Shown here one piece after another: positions 1 through 8,252 of a DNA stretch of 64,000 nucleotides (its first letter is position 1; every line of letters starts with the position of its first letter). The notes under the pieces were generated by a model that worked only from the letters and a program-made list of their open reading frames with translations, was not told the DNA's origin and did not search any database. This DNA comes from Domibacillus mangrovi (GTDB taxonomy: Bacteria > Bacillota > Bacilli > Bacillales > Domibacillaceae), in contig NZ_MRWQ01000014.1 of assembly GCF_001906925.1 (NCBI RefSeq), positions 1-64,000 of the forward strand, written 5' to 3'. Position numbers and translations under genes: made by a program.

Positions 1-37
1 GCGTTCGTCCTGAGCCAGGATCAAACTCTCCAAAAAG
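1..37 (-). rRNA. 16S ribosomal RNA, 5' end only (partial)
   Basis: The complement of positions 1-30 reads as the universal start of bacterial 16S rRNA, the region used for primer 27F. The gene runs off the left edge on the minus strand. The mature 5' end is put about seven bases upstream of that block by analogy with Bacillus; the exact base is inferred. A boxA leader and two promoters precede it, so it is probably the first gene of an rrn operon. Confidence 0.95.
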
Positions 38-199
38 TGTTTGCTTGCACACGGATGTGCTGACATCAGCGTTGCAACAGGATGTTGCGAACGTAGCCGA
101 TGTTCCTTAGCTATAAATAAAACATGTTAAAAATTAACGTTGGCGTTTATTTTGTTCAGTTTTCAAAGATCAATTTCAATCATTGCCATCAACGACAGC
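38..199 (-). promoter_or_regulatory. rRNA leader with boxA antitermination site
   Basis: This is the transcribed leader upstream of 16S. At 154-172 the minus strand carries TGATCTTTGAAAACTGAAC, the typical Bacillus boxA-containing rRNA leader motif that binds the Nus antitermination complex. Sequence nearer 16S (about 38-110) contains inverted repeats that would pair during 16S processing. No protein is encoded. Confidence 0.8.
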
Positions 200-205
200 T
201 TCAAC

Positions 206-235
206 ATCATACCTCTTATTCTGTATGAATGTCAA
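206..235 (-). promoter_or_regulatory. rRNA promoter P2 (proximal)
   Basis: On the minus strand a consensus -35 TTGACA (230-235) is followed after 18 bases by -10 TATGAT (206-211). It lies just upstream of the boxA leader, as expected for the proximal promoter of an rrn operon. Confidence 0.8.
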
Positions 236-322
236 CACATTTCAAAAAATAAATTATGAAAAGCTTAGCTATTTTCAACTATTTACTCATTTCGAGTTGG
301 TAGTGCTTAATAGCAGATTCAC

Positions 323-352
323 AATATACCATATTCTAAAAATTAAAGTCAA
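323..352 (-). promoter_or_regulatory. rRNA promoter P1 (distal)
   Basis: On the minus strand -35 TTGACT (347-352) and -10 TATATT (323-328) are 18 bases apart, about 117 bp upstream of the proximal promoter. Tandem promoters are usual for Bacillus rrn operons. The AT-rich region upstream to about 500 holds no credible gene. Confidence 0.7.
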
Positions 353-516
353 TAACATTATCAAAAAACATTTATCAGTTATTATCATACCCAAGTATGC
401 TAGGCTTATTCTTTACATAGTTATAATGATTTACAACGAACGAAAAAATATAATATATATTAAAATCCAAATTCAGTTATGTACTGTTTTCATGATTAAA
501 CCTGAGTAAATAAAAA

Positions 517-553
517 ACGAGATGCCTTGTCAATTTCAGGACAGCTCGTTTCT
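517..553 (-). terminator. Terminator of the IMPase-family gene
   Basis: On the minus strand a hairpin closed by AACGAG/CTCGTT is followed by a run of Ts (TTTTTATTT). It sits 70 bp after the stop codon of the gene at 626-1384 and before the rRNA promoters. Confidence 0.6.
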
Positions 554-625
554 CCATTAAATATTTTTCAGTTCTTCACCAATTGATTTCTCACCTGACA
601 CTAACCATATCAATCACAATTCATT

Positions 626-1384
626 TCATTTTGAACCATCTAGTATTTTTTGCAGGCCAGCTATTGCTTGCTTTTGTCCAAACAGCGTGTACGGACCAGC
701 TGATGCCATAACACCGCCTGCTTCCGTGACGAGTAATTGTCCAGCCGCTACATCATAAAACGCTGGACTCATGTAAAGCGCTGCATCAAAACGGCCTGCT
801 GCAATGTAGGCTAATGTGACGGCCGCAGTCCCAATAATCCGCACTCTGTACACATCATTCACAATTTTAGAAAGCAGTTCCAGACGCTGCGTGTTCGCTT
901 CTTTATTCCCGTCTTTTGCAAAATCGCTATGGGAAATGATTGATTCTGCAAGACTGACTTCACGCACATGAATTTGCTCGCCATCTTTAAAGGCACCGCT
1001 GCCTTTTGACGCCCAGTAGACTTCATTCAACCCCGGGAATGAAAGGACCCCTACAACTGGATCATTTTTATATGTTAGTGCAATCGATACACCATATAAA
1101 GGAACACCCATGCTGTAATTAATCGTGCCGTCAATTGGGTCAATCACCCATTCAAAATCACTATCGCCGTCAATCACTCCTGCTTCTTCACTAAAGATGC
1201 GATGATCAGGATAGACTGCTTGAATGCGTTCAATGATCAGTGCTTCCACTTTCAAATCCATCTCTGTCACGAAATCTTTCGCAGCCTTCAATGTCTGCCC
1301 GCCTGCTTTACCTTGCTGGGGTAAAATAAACTGGCCCGCTTCTTTTCCAAGCTCAATCGCAAATGCTAAATAATCTTTATACAT
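626..1384 (-). CDS. Inositol monophosphatase family protein
   Basis: A Mg2+-dependent sugar-phosphate phosphatase of the IMPase/SuhB/CysQ superfamily, 252 residues, normal family length. Visible motifs are the metal-binding SEEAG at about residues 65-69, the hallmark DPIDGTINY at 82-90, and the C-terminal YDVAAG...EAGG block (about 208-222) that supplies the last metal ligand. The start has a GGGAG ribosome-binding site. It is transcribed alone toward the rRNA operon and has its own terminator. The substrate (inositol phosphate, PAP or fructose bisphosphate) cannot be read from sequence; B. subtilis YktC is the likely type of relative. Cytosolic. Confidence 0.9.
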   Translation of the reverse strand: MYKDYLAFAIELGKEAGQFILPQQGKAGGQTLKAAKDFVTEMDLKVEALIIERIQAVYPDHRIFSEEAGVIDGDSDFEWVIDPIDGTINYSMGVPLYGVSIALTYKNDPVVGVLSFPGLNEVYWASKGSGAFKDGEQIHVREVSLAESIISHSDFAKDGNKEANTQRLELLSKIVNDVYRVRIIGTAAVTLAYIAAGRFDAALYMSPAFYDVAAGQLLVTEAGGVMASAGPYTLFGQKQAIAGLQKILDGSK

Positions 1385-1543
1385 ATAATCGCTCCCATAT
1401 CTATGTATTCTCTTCTATCATACCTTCAATCTGCACAATGCGGCCACATACATCTAGTATTCGTCCATCATGCATTACCATCATTCCTGCTTTATACAGC
1501 CCGCAGAAAAGAATTTCTACAGGCTATTGTCTATTTCGATTAG

Positions 1544-2560
1544 TTAGCCGCCTATATAAGACATGCCAATCTTTTTTCGACTCTTCGCCGTCTGCTCTGT
1601 CCGTTCATCTGAGTAACGATCATGTCGGCTTTCCCATACATCCCTAATGGCGGAGTCGAGTTCGTCATTCGTAGCACCGGACCGGATAAGTGCCCGCAAG
1701 TCATGACCATCTGACGCAAACAAACACGTATAAAATTTGCCGTCTGATGAAAGCCGTGCACGCGTGCATGAGGAACAAAACGATTCAGATACTGATGTAA
1801 TAAACCCTACTTCTGCCTGGCTGTCTTCATATTTATATCGGCCCGCAACCTCTCCAAAGTAGTCTGCTTCTACTGGCACGAGCCGTTCATTTTCCTGCAG
1901 CTGTTCTAATATTTCTCGTTTTGTGACAACTTGACGGAAGCTCCAGCCGTTATCATTGCCGACATCCATAAACTCAATAAACCGGAGCGTAATATTACGC
2001 CCTTTAAAATAAGCCGCCATTTGTCCAACTTCGTGATCATTCACGCCTTTTTGTACGACCATATTCACTTTTACCTGAAAGCCAAGTGCCTTCACATAGT
2101 CGATATTCTTAAGAATCGGCTCCGGCCCGATGCCACGTCCGTTCATTTCCCTGAACGTCTCTTCCGACAACGAATCAAGGCTTACATTCAATCGCTTTAA
2201 ACCTGCTTCCAATAAGGCTTTGCCATGCTGTTTTAGCAGCAGTCCATTCGTCGTCAGCCCAATGTCTTCCAGTCCGTCAATCGCACACAACATCCGAATA
2301 AGCTCCGGCAAGTCTCTTCGCAGGAGCGGTTCGCCACCGGTTAGACGAATTTTCTTCACACCAAATGCTACGAATTGTTTCGCTAATCGCGTCATTTCTT
2401 CATACGATAACAGCTCACTTTTAGGCATAAAGACGTAATCATCGCCAAAGACTTCTTTTGGCATACAGTACGTGCACCGGAAATTACATCGATCGGTGAC
2501 CGAAATACGCAAATCACGCAGCGGCCGCTTTAACTGATCCGTTACTCGGGTATTCGTCAT
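1544..2560 (-). CDS. moaA: GTP 3',8-cyclase MoaA
   Basis: Radical-SAM enzyme that with MoaC turns GTP into cyclic pyranopterin monophosphate, the first step of molybdenum cofactor synthesis. Its 338 residues match the family. The N-terminal [4Fe-4S] site is C25-x3-C29-x2-C32 and the SAM-binding GGEP motif is at 75-78. A second cluster site (CSSC plus a later Cys, about 259-281) binds GTP. The chain ends in GG, as required of MoaA. Other moa/moe genes follow upstream, but a 370-bp stretch with transposon fossils separates moaA from moaD, so it probably has its own promoter. Confidence 0.97.
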   Translation of the reverse strand: MTNTRVTDQLKRPLRDLRISVTDRCNFRCTYCMPKEVFGDDYVFMPKSELLSYEEMTRLAKQFVAFGVKKIRLTGGEPLLRRDLPELIRMLCAIDGLEDIGLTTNGLLLKQHGKALLEAGLKRLNVSLDSLSEETFREMNGRGIGPEPILKNIDYVKALGFQVKVNMVVQKGVNDHEVGQMAAYFKGRNITLRFIEFMDVGNDNGWSFRQVVTKREILEQLQENERLVPVEADYFGEVAGRYKYEDSQAEVGFITSVSESFCSSCTRARLSSDGKFYTCLFASDGHDLRALIRSGATNDELDSAIRDVWESRHDRYSDERTEQTAKSRKKIGMSYIGG

Positions 2561-2605
2561 AGCAATCCATCCCTTTTATTTGTCATTATCCGTTGCCAAA
2601 AACCT

Positions 2606-2624
2606 ATAAAGTGAAACTTCATTC
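2606..2624 (-). repeat. Terminus of the type-1 repeat next to the tnpB fossil
   Basis: The plus strand reads ATAAAGTGAAACTTCATTC, identical to the left end of the type-1 elements at 10623, 22938 and 54439. Here it directly follows the decayed tnpB reading frame. This gives the repeat family its orientation: this end is the right end of an IS200/IS605-like element. Confidence 0.7.
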
Positions 2625-2800
2625 TATCTCTAGTCCACATTCACAGAGGTATTTACGATCAGACAACTTCAAGTCTTTTTTGATCGTTCCACACGTTGAA
2701 CATGTTTTCGATCATGGCTAAAAGCGGTCCACCTGTATCAAGTCAATTCCATATTTTTCACATTGGTATTTCATTTGGCAGATGAACTCATACAATTTTT
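2619..2800 (-). pseudogene. Decayed tnpB (IS200/IS605 RNA-guided nuclease), C-terminal fragment
   Basis: Translation of the minus strand gives the TnpB C-terminal zinc-ribbon region: KLYEFICQMKYQCEKYGID, then VDRF, a stop, a second stop, SKTCSTCGTIKKDLKLSDRK, and a CEC pair ending GLEIE. The two CxxC-type pairs and KKDLKLSDR are diagnostic of TnpB. Two in-frame stops and loss of everything upstream make it dead. The frame ends straight into the right end of the type-1 repeat, so the 3' part of the gene was also lost by deletion. Confidence 0.8.
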
Positions 2801-2807
2801 GATTTGG

Positions 2808-2894
2808 ACATCGGATGATACAAAGATTTCAATGTCCAAGTTATTGGATGAGGCTATTGAAGATTTACTGGCTAAACGAAAATTTGCTAATTAA
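2808..2894 (+). pseudogene. C-terminal remnant of a ribbon-helix-helix-like protein
   Basis: Twenty-nine codons open to a TAA read TSDDTKISMSKLLDEAIEDL and then LAKRKFAN. The pattern resembles the second helix of ribbon-helix-helix DNA-binding proteins. There is no start codon or ribosome-binding site and the upstream part has been replaced by the tnpB fossil on the other strand. Identification is tentative. Confidence 0.4.
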
Positions 2895-2927
2895 TAGTAG
2901 ATTTTTATAGATTATTTTTAACTGTTT

Positions 2928-3167
2928 TCATCCTCCGCTGACGGGTGGAATAAAAGCGACATGGTCACCCGGTTTCACGGATTCGGTTTCAAGTACATAC
3001 TCTTCGTTCACAGCCACTTGTACAGCTGAAAAATCAAATGCCCGGTATGTATCCGCTGCCCACTTCACAATATCTTCTACTGTTCCGTCTGTCCATTGAA
3101 TGTCTTCTGATGCTTTTCCAGCTACTTCTTTTAACCCTGCAAAATAATGAAGGTGAATCATCGTCAT
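2928..3167 (-). CDS. moaD: Molybdopterin synthase small subunit MoaD
   Basis: Ubiquitin-fold sulfur carrier, 79 residues, ending in the VSGG tail whose terminal glycine is adenylated by MoeB and then thiocarboxylated. It donates sulfur in MoaE to convert precursor Z into molybdopterin. The start codon overlaps the moaE stop (ATGA), so the two subunits are probably translationally coupled. It is the last gene of the moeA-moaE-moaD block. Confidence 0.93.
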   Translation of the reverse strand: MTMIHLHYFAGLKEVAGKASEDIQWTDGTVEDIVKWAADTYRAFDFSAVQVAVNEEYVLETESVKPGDHVAFIPPVSGG

Positions 3168-3613
3168 TCACTCCCTGGTTTATATGATTGGTCACCTATC
3201 CACTCTTCGCCATCTTCCCACATTTCTTTTTTCCAGATAGGGACGACTTTTTTGATTTGTTCTATCGCATATTCATTCGCTTCATAGGCCGCTTTCCGGT
3301 GTGGCGATGATACAGCAATCACGACAGCAATATCTGAAATGGAGAGCGCTCCGATACGATGGACAATTGCAACACGGGAGCCTGGCCACTTTTGTTTAAT
3401 TTCCACGCCAATTTCCGCCAATTTCTTCTCCGCCATCGGTACATACGCTTCATATTCTAAATACATGGTCCGTTTGCCATTCGTCCATTCACGTACTGTA
3501 CCTGCAAATAATGTGACGGCTCCCGCTTCTGAATGTGTCACATACTCCATATAACGCGCCGGTTCAAGCGGTTCGTTCGTGACTTCAAAAGGCTTCATTA
3601 ATTGAGCATCCAT
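3164..3613 (-). CDS. moaE: Molybdopterin synthase catalytic subunit MoaE
   Basis: Large subunit of molybdopterin synthase, 149 residues. The conserved GAVTLFAGTVR segment lies near residues 31-41, the HRIGAL segment near 82-90, and the lysine-rich active-site stretch (KKVVPIWKKE, about 120-130) binds the precursor and receives the MoaD tail. It overlaps moeA by 16 bp and moaD by 4 bp, so all three are one operon. Confidence 0.95.
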   Translation of the reverse strand: MDAQLMKPFEVTNEPLEPARYMEYVTHSEAGAVTLFAGTVREWTNGKRTMYLEYEAYVPMAEKKLAEIGVEIKQKWPGSRVAIVHRIGALSISDIAVVIAVSSPHRKAAYEANEYAIEQIKKVVPIWKKEMWEDGEEWIGDQSYKPGSE

Positions 3614-4857
3614 GATTCCACCCCTTCTTCTTTTCCAATGAGCAAGACATCGACTTCATCGCCTTTTTGAAAGCCCCTCGTTCCACCTGGCAGCACAATA
3701 AAGGCATTGCCCCGAGCAATCGATGTCACGGAGTTTGATTTATTAAATCCCGCTGGTTCGATAAAAGAGCCTTTCGGTGTCGATTCATAGATCGCTCGGA
3801 TAAAACGGTTAAACGGATTCGCTTTTGCAAAATCGGCTGTTAACACCGCTTTTGTATAAGGCAAATATGGCTTATCATTGCCCATCATCGATATTAGGGC
3901 CGGTCTTGTAAATAGTTCAAAACCAACAAAGCAAGCGGATGGGTTTCCAGATAAACCAAATAAGAAAGTATCATTCACATGCGCGACTGTTGTTACGCTT
4001 CCTGGGCGCATCATTACTTTGTTAAATAATACTTCTGCGCCAAGCCGCTTATATACGGATGGCAAATAATCAAAATCGCCGACCGATACACCGCCTGTCG
4101 TAATGACCGCGTCACATTCATGGATGGCTTCTTTCACCATATTAAAACAAGCATCCTCATCATCTGGCAGCGTGCCAAGCAATCGGCAGTCTATCCCCAT
4201 TCGTTTCAACTGGGCTGCAATCATCGGCCCATTTGAATTGCGAATTTTACCTGGTTCTAGCGGTTCATTTACCTCAAGCAATTCTGTTCCGGTCGCTAAA
4301 AGCCCGACAATTGGCCGCGTTGCCACCTGCACGTTTGTATAGCCAAATGTCGCGAGCACGGCAATGACCCCAGGCTGAATAAATGCGCCTGCCTCTACGA
4401 TGACTTCTCCTTCTTTTGCATCTTCGCCTTTTGGCGACACATTTTCCATTGGCGCAAACGGTTTACGAATGGTAAACGTTTGCCCATCAATCACAGTCTG
4501 TTCGAGCATGACGATCGCGTCCGCCCCTGCTGGCAGCGGCGCCCCCGTCATAATTCGGACTGCTTCTCGTTCGCCTAACGTATGTGATGATATCGTACCT
4601 GCACCTATGTGATCCATCACGGTAAATGTAATTCGTGATTCACCGGACGCACCTTTTGTATCCACCGAGCGCACTGCAAATCCGTCGTAAGGAGAACGAT
4701 CAAACGGAGGAACGGGGTGGCTCGCTATAACCGGTTCGGCTAAAATGCGGCCATACGCTTCTTCAAGCGGCACCGACTCGCTTTTGACATGTGCCGCTCG
4801 TTTCATCACTCTGTCTACTGCTTCTTTTACTGGAATTGGCTTCCGTTTTTCGACCAC
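3598..4857 (-). CDS. moeA: Molybdopterin molybdenumtransferase MoeA
   Basis: Inserts molybdate into adenylylated molybdopterin. The 419-residue protein has the MoeA N-terminal domains (PPFDRSPYDGFAVRS near residues 50-65), the MoCF-type catalytic motif TTGGVSVGDFDYLP, and SGNP further on. The start is GTG, preceded by an AGAGAGG ribosome-binding site eight bases away. It heads the moeA-moaE-moaD operon and diverges from moaC across about 69 bp. Confidence 0.96.
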   Translation of the reverse strand: MVEKRKPIPVKEAVDRVMKRAAHVKSESVPLEEAYGRILAEPVIASHPVPPFDRSPYDGFAVRSVDTKGASGESRITFTVMDHIGAGTISSHTLGEREAVRIMTGAPLPAGADAIVMLEQTVIDGQTFTIRKPFAPMENVSPKGEDAKEGEVIVEAGAFIQPGVIAVLATFGYTNVQVATRPIVGLLATGTELLEVNEPLEPGKIRNSNGPMIAAQLKRMGIDCRLLGTLPDDEDACFNMVKEAIHECDAVITTGGVSVGDFDYLPSVYKRLGAEVLFNKVMMRPGSVTTVAHVNDTFLFGLSGNPSACFVGFELFTRPALISMMGNDKPYLPYTKAVLTADFAKANPFNRFIRAIYESTPKGSFIEPAGFNKSNSVTSIARGNAFIVLPGGTRGFQKGDEVDVLLIGKEEGVESWMLN

Positions 4858-4926
4858 GATAAACGCCTCTCTTTCTTTTTATCATGATATACTACTTTCA
4901 TAACGCACTGAGAAAGGATGAAACTT

Positions 4927-5421
4927 ATGTCTGAATTGACTCATTTTAACGAACAAGGACGGGCGAAAATGGTCGACGTATCCGATAAATCAGAAACCGT
5001 CCGAACAGCTATCGCGCACTCGTCTATCGAAGTAAATAAAATCATTTACGATCAGATCGCTTCTGGGCAAAATAAAAAAGGGGATGTATTTGCAGTCGCA
5101 CAGGTTGCTGGTATTATGGCGGCCAAACAAACCTCATCCATTATCCCCATGTGCCATCCAATCCCTCTCACCGGCGTCAACATAACGTTTGAATGGGACA
5201 TTAATGTCCAAAACAGCCATTATGTCGTACTTATTTATGCCGAAGCAAAAACAAAAGGCGTCACAGGCGTTGAAATGGAGGCGTTAACGGCTGCAACTGC
5301 CGCAGCCTTGACGATCTATGATATGTGCAAAGCAGCTGGAAAAGAAATGGTCATCGGTCCAACATTCTTACTTAGAAAAACCGGGGGGAAAAATGGTGAT
5401 TATGAACGCGCACGCGATTAA
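4927..5421 (+). CDS. moaC: Cyclic pyranopterin monophosphate synthase MoaC
   Basis: Completes formation of cyclic pyranopterin monophosphate from the MoaA product. It has the MoaC motifs [10 protein letters not shown] near residue 75 and [12 protein letters not shown] near residue 115. An earlier in-frame ATG at 4918 touches the AGAAAGG ribosome-binding site, so I take the ATG at 4927 (spacing 9), giving 164 residues. It is the only plus-strand gene of the Moco cluster and is divergent from moeA. Confidence 0.95.
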   Translation: MSELTHFNEQGRAKMVDVSDKSETVRTAIAHSSIEVNKIIYDQIASGQNKKGDVFAVAQVAGIMAAKQTSSIIPMCHPIPLTGVNITFEWDINVQNSHYVVLIYAEAKTKGVTGVEMEALTAATAAALTIYDMCKAAGKEMVIGPTFLLRKTGGKNGDYERARD

Positions 5422-5490
5422 ACGCTGCGCTTTCTTTCATCTGCATACGTGACCACACATAAGAATACGGATGAAACAGAAACCGTTTTA

Positions 5491-5991
5491 TTATTTTCTC
5501 ACTTCATGAAGCAAATGTGCCGCTTCTGGCAAAATCAGCCGCTTCATTGCCAAATCTACAGCCCCCCGTGATCCTGGAAGCGCAAACAAAAGTTTATTTC
5601 CACCTGCTGTTCCGGCCGTTGCCCTCGATAGCATCGCCTTTGTCCCAATATCTTCGGTGAAGCTCAAATAGCGAAAGAATTCCCCAAATCCCGGCATTTC
5701 TTTTTCAAAAAACGATTGGACCGTTTCAATCGTCACATCACGCGTGGCAATGCCCGTTCCACCTGTCACAATAATAAGATCCGTTTCTTTGTCGTGAAGC
5801 CATTTTTGTATTATCTGCGCAATCGCTGTCTGCTCATCCGGCACGATGGCATAATCGATTATTGCATGTCCAGCCTTTTTAAGCAGTTCCTTTATATGAA
5901 TACCGCTTTTATCTGTTTCTTCTGTTCTCGTATCGCTTACAGTTAACACTGCAGCATATACAAGTAAATCATTCGAAAAGTCTACTGACAT
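5491..5991 (-). CDS. moaB: Molybdenum cofactor biosynthesis protein MoaB (MogA/MoaB family)
   Basis: MoCF-fold protein expected to adenylylate molybdopterin before metal insertion by MoeA. The family motif VTGGTGIATRDVT is present, with LPGSRGAV near the C terminus. I chose the ATG at 5991 because GGGGGAT stands seven bases upstream; an earlier ATG at 6006 would add five residues. It follows moeB by about 19 bp and is in the same transcript. Confidence 0.9.
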   Translation of the reverse strand: MSVDFSNDLLVYAAVLTVSDTRTEETDKSGIHIKELLKKAGHAIIDYAIVPDEQTAIAQIIQKWLHDKETDLIIVTGGTGIATRDVTIETVQSFFEKEMPGFGEFFRYLSFTEDIGTKAMLSRATAGTAGGNKLLFALPGSRGAVDLAMKRLILPEAAHLLHEVRK

Positions 5992-6010
5992 GGCCTGATC
6001 CCCCATTTTT

Positions 6011-7030
6011 TCAACTGAATAATTGATTGTACAGCTTCATTGCCTTGTTTACATCCTGCATATCGTGAAAAAAGAGCCGGCCGTTTGCGAATAAGACAAT
6101 CCGGCTGTCTTCGTACATCATTTGCAAAAAATAGGGTGTCCGTTTACGTGTTAAATCAAGTTGTTGAGCAATTCGTTCACCGTCATCAAGCGTCAATTGC
6201 CGGCCTGCAGCAGGCGTCAGTTGAATAGTATCACGACCGCATAAAACAGCTGCTTTCGTTTCTTGCGATTGATTCAATGATGGATATGTTCGCTCTTTGC
6301 CGCATGATGGGCAGTCTGGCCGCTTCATTTTACGGAGGCCAAATTGATTTTGCTCATTCATCCACGCATCAATCCGAAGCAGCTCTTTTCGCAACGCATC
6401 GCGGTTCCCCGTCAGCCATTTCATTACTTCAGCACATTGATAAGAAGCTGCAATCTGTACAGCAGGCGCAATCACCCCCACCGTATCACACGTTTCCCCA
6501 GATGACGGGAGAACCGGGAGAAGACAACGAAAGCAAGCCCCATCATCCGGAACAAATGGCATGATTACACTTGAACCACCGATACATGCCGCATACACCC
6601 AAGGAATGCCGTATTTCAAACTCGCATCATTGATGGCAAGTCTCGTTTCAAAATTGTCTGTTCCATCTACTAGAATATCACTTGTTGCCGCTAGTTTTTC
6701 AATGAGTGCGGCGTCCGCGTGATCCATCCACACTTCAACCTTCACATCGCTGTTTACTTCCGCAAGCCGCTTCTTCGCCGCAACGACTTTCGGAATCATA
6801 TCACACGCATCTTTCTCAGTATAAAGCGACTGCCTATGCAAATTAGACATTTCCACATAATCCCGGTCAATAATGAGCAACGTTCCGACACCTGCACGTG
6901 CAAGCAAGTCAGCAGCAGCAGAACCGAGTGCACCACAACCAATAATTGCCACGGTTGAGCCGGCAATACTCGTTTGTCCTCTTGCACCAATCGGCCGAAA
7001 TAATTGTTGCTTTTTATACCGGTTTTCCAT
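6011..7030 (-). CDS. moeB: Molybdopterin-synthase adenylyltransferase MoeB/ThiF family
   Basis: E1-like enzyme that adenylates the C-terminal glycine of MoaD (and possibly ThiS). The nucleotide-binding GCGALG is at 31-36; DGTDNFETR, the zinc pairs CFRC and CPSC, and SGETCDTVGV with the likely catalytic Cys follow. At 339 residues it has the C-terminal extension seen in Bacillus MoeB relative to the shorter E. coli enzyme; no rhodanese HCDxR-type active site is evident. Its promoter is at 7158-7185 and moaB follows. Confidence 0.92.
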   Translation of the reverse strand: MENRYKKQQLFRPIGARGQTSIAGSTVAIIGCGALGSAAADLLARAGVGTLLIIDRDYVEMSNLHRQSLYTEKDACDMIPKVVAAKKRLAEVNSDVKVEVWMDHADAALIEKLAATSDILVDGTDNFETRLAINDASLKYGIPWVYAACIGGSSVIMPFVPDDGACFRCLLPVLPSSGETCDTVGVIAPAVQIAASYQCAEVMKWLTGNRDALRKELLRIDAWMNEQNQFGLRKMKRPDCPSCGKERTYPSLNQSQETKAAVLCGRDTIQLTPAAGRQLTLDDGERIAQQLDLTRKRTPYFLQMMYEDSRIVLFANGRLFFHDMQDVNKAMKLYNQLFS

Positions 7031-7157
7031 CTCTATCCCTGCTTTCTTATCTTCACAGATCGTTGAATTGCCGCTGCAATATTCAATTTCTGGGCGCTTC
7101 TCTTTAGCAGCATCCTCCGCTCCCTCTTTTTAAAACAATCAGATGACTATTCCTCTA

Positions 7158-7185
7158 ATTTTAACATGTTTATTTTTTTCAACAA
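7158..7185 (-). promoter_or_regulatory. Promoter of moeB-moaB
   Basis: On the minus strand -35 TTGTTG (7180-7185), a 16-base spacer and -10 TAAAAT (7158-7163), about 128 bp upstream of the moeB start. Confidence 0.5.
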
Positions 7186-7235
7186 CTTCTTATTCTAACT
7201 AGCTAGCGAAGACAAATGGATGCCCTTTTATTGTT

Positions 7236-7709
7236 TTAATACGTTGTCTTTTTCGTTGAAGCAGCCCAGCTGTCAAATGGAGCTTTCCGATAATCAAGTG
7301 GCAGCTTTTTCATCTCGATAGATCTTTCATGAATGGGCAAGGTCAATTCTTCATAAATAAATTGGTCATCAAATCCTATTGCAGCAGCTTCTTCTTTCGT
7401 ACAAGCATAATAAACTGCATCCGGCCGTGCCCAGTAAATGGCACCGATACACATCGGACACGGTTCGCAGCTTGTATAAATCTCACAACCTGTCAATTGA
7501 AAGGACTCTAGATGCTGGCATGCTTCACGAATGGCCTGTACCTCTGCATGGGCTGTTGGATCATTTGAAGCGGTTACCTCATTACAGCCTCTTCCAATGA
7601 CTTCTCCGTCTTTGATGACGATGGCACCAAAAGGGCCGCCATGTCCAGTATCAACATTTTCTTTCGCCAGCTGAATCGCCTTTTCCATAAACATTTCCTG
7701 CCTATTCAT
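7236..7709 (-). CDS. guaD: Guanine deaminase
   Basis: Zinc hydrolase converting guanine to xanthine; cytidine-deaminase fold, 157 residues like B. subtilis GuaD. The zinc site is H54-A-E56 within PTAHAEV and the cysteines of CEPCPMC at 81-87 (C84, C87). The long swapped C-terminal segment (DYRKAPFDSWA) distinguishes the guanine deaminase family from tRNA-adenosine deaminase TadA. Purine salvage, cytosolic. Transcribed on its own. Confidence 0.9.
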   Translation of the reverse strand: MNRQEMFMEKAIQLAKENVDTGHGGPFGAIVIKDGEVIGRGCNEVTASNDPTAHAEVQAIREACQHLESFQLTGCEIYTSCEPCPMCIGAIYWARPDAVYYACTKEEAAAIGFDDQFIYEELTLPIHERSIEMKKLPLDYRKAPFDSWAASTKKTTY

Positions 7710-7852
7710 TTATCCATCGCTCCCTTAAACATTTATTGAATGGTTATCTCTTGTGAATCGTCTGTTGAATGAATCCTTCGCCCTCCATTACATCATTCCC
7801 TTTGTATACTTATCTTAAATCTTTTTGACTTTCTTGTGATCTTTTTCAATTA

Positions 7853-7887
7853 AAAACTGCCTTAACAATTCTACTTGTAAGGCAGTT
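7853..7887 (-). terminator. Terminator after the GIY-YIG gene
   Basis: On the minus strand AACTGCCTTACA pairs with TGTTAAGGCAGTT and is followed by TTTTTAATTG, directly after the stop codon of the gene at 7891-8238. Confidence 0.85.
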
Positions 7888-7890
7888 TCT

Positions 7891-8238
7891 TCATTTTTTA
7901 TTATATCCGTTCTCTCCATACGGTTGTAACTTTTCCAGCCACTTCTCTTCTAGCTTCTCAAGTTCCCTCTTTTCATCAAAAAAGCCGGTTTCTTTCTTTT
8001 TTAACACTTCAAGCACGTCAAATTCAAATGAATCTTTTCCAAACTCATTCCATTCCATTTGCAGCTCTTTATGTGTACTTGAACCGGCTTCAAGTTCAAA
8101 CTTACGCCCATTCACTGTTTTTAAATTCCGTGTGCTTGCAATGAATATCTTACCGTTCACTATATTTTTAATTTGATAAATCCCTGCTTCTATTTTTGCT
8201 GCTTTATATTGCTGCTTCAATTCTTTTTTGCGGTCCAT
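7891..8238 (-). CDS. GIY-YIG nuclease-like small protein
   Basis: About 115 residues with a GIY-YIG-type core: AGIYQIKNIVNGKIFIAST near residues 20-38, where GIY stands at the first motif but the YIG position reads FIA. A downstream ELQMEWNEFG and a Glu-rich helix match GIY-YIG family architecture. I take the ATG at 8238 because a GGAGGAAAG site lies between it and the earlier ATG that overlaps the upstream stop. Paired in an operon with the HTH protein at 8253. Whether it still cleaves DNA is uncertain because the second motif is degraded. Confidence 0.65.
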   Translation of the reverse strand: MDRKKELKQQYKAAKIEAGIYQIKNIVNGKIFIASTRNLKTVNGRKFELEAGSSTHKELQMEWNEFGKDSFEFDVLEVLKKKETGFFDEKRELEKLEEKWLEKLQPYGENGYNKK

Positions 8239-8252
8239 TATTCTTTCCTCCA

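Noticed and set aside
183-509. 108-codon plus-strand frame upstream of the 16S gene
   Set aside because: It covers the tandem rRNA promoters, is composed of AT-rich low-complexity codons and has no ribosome-binding site.
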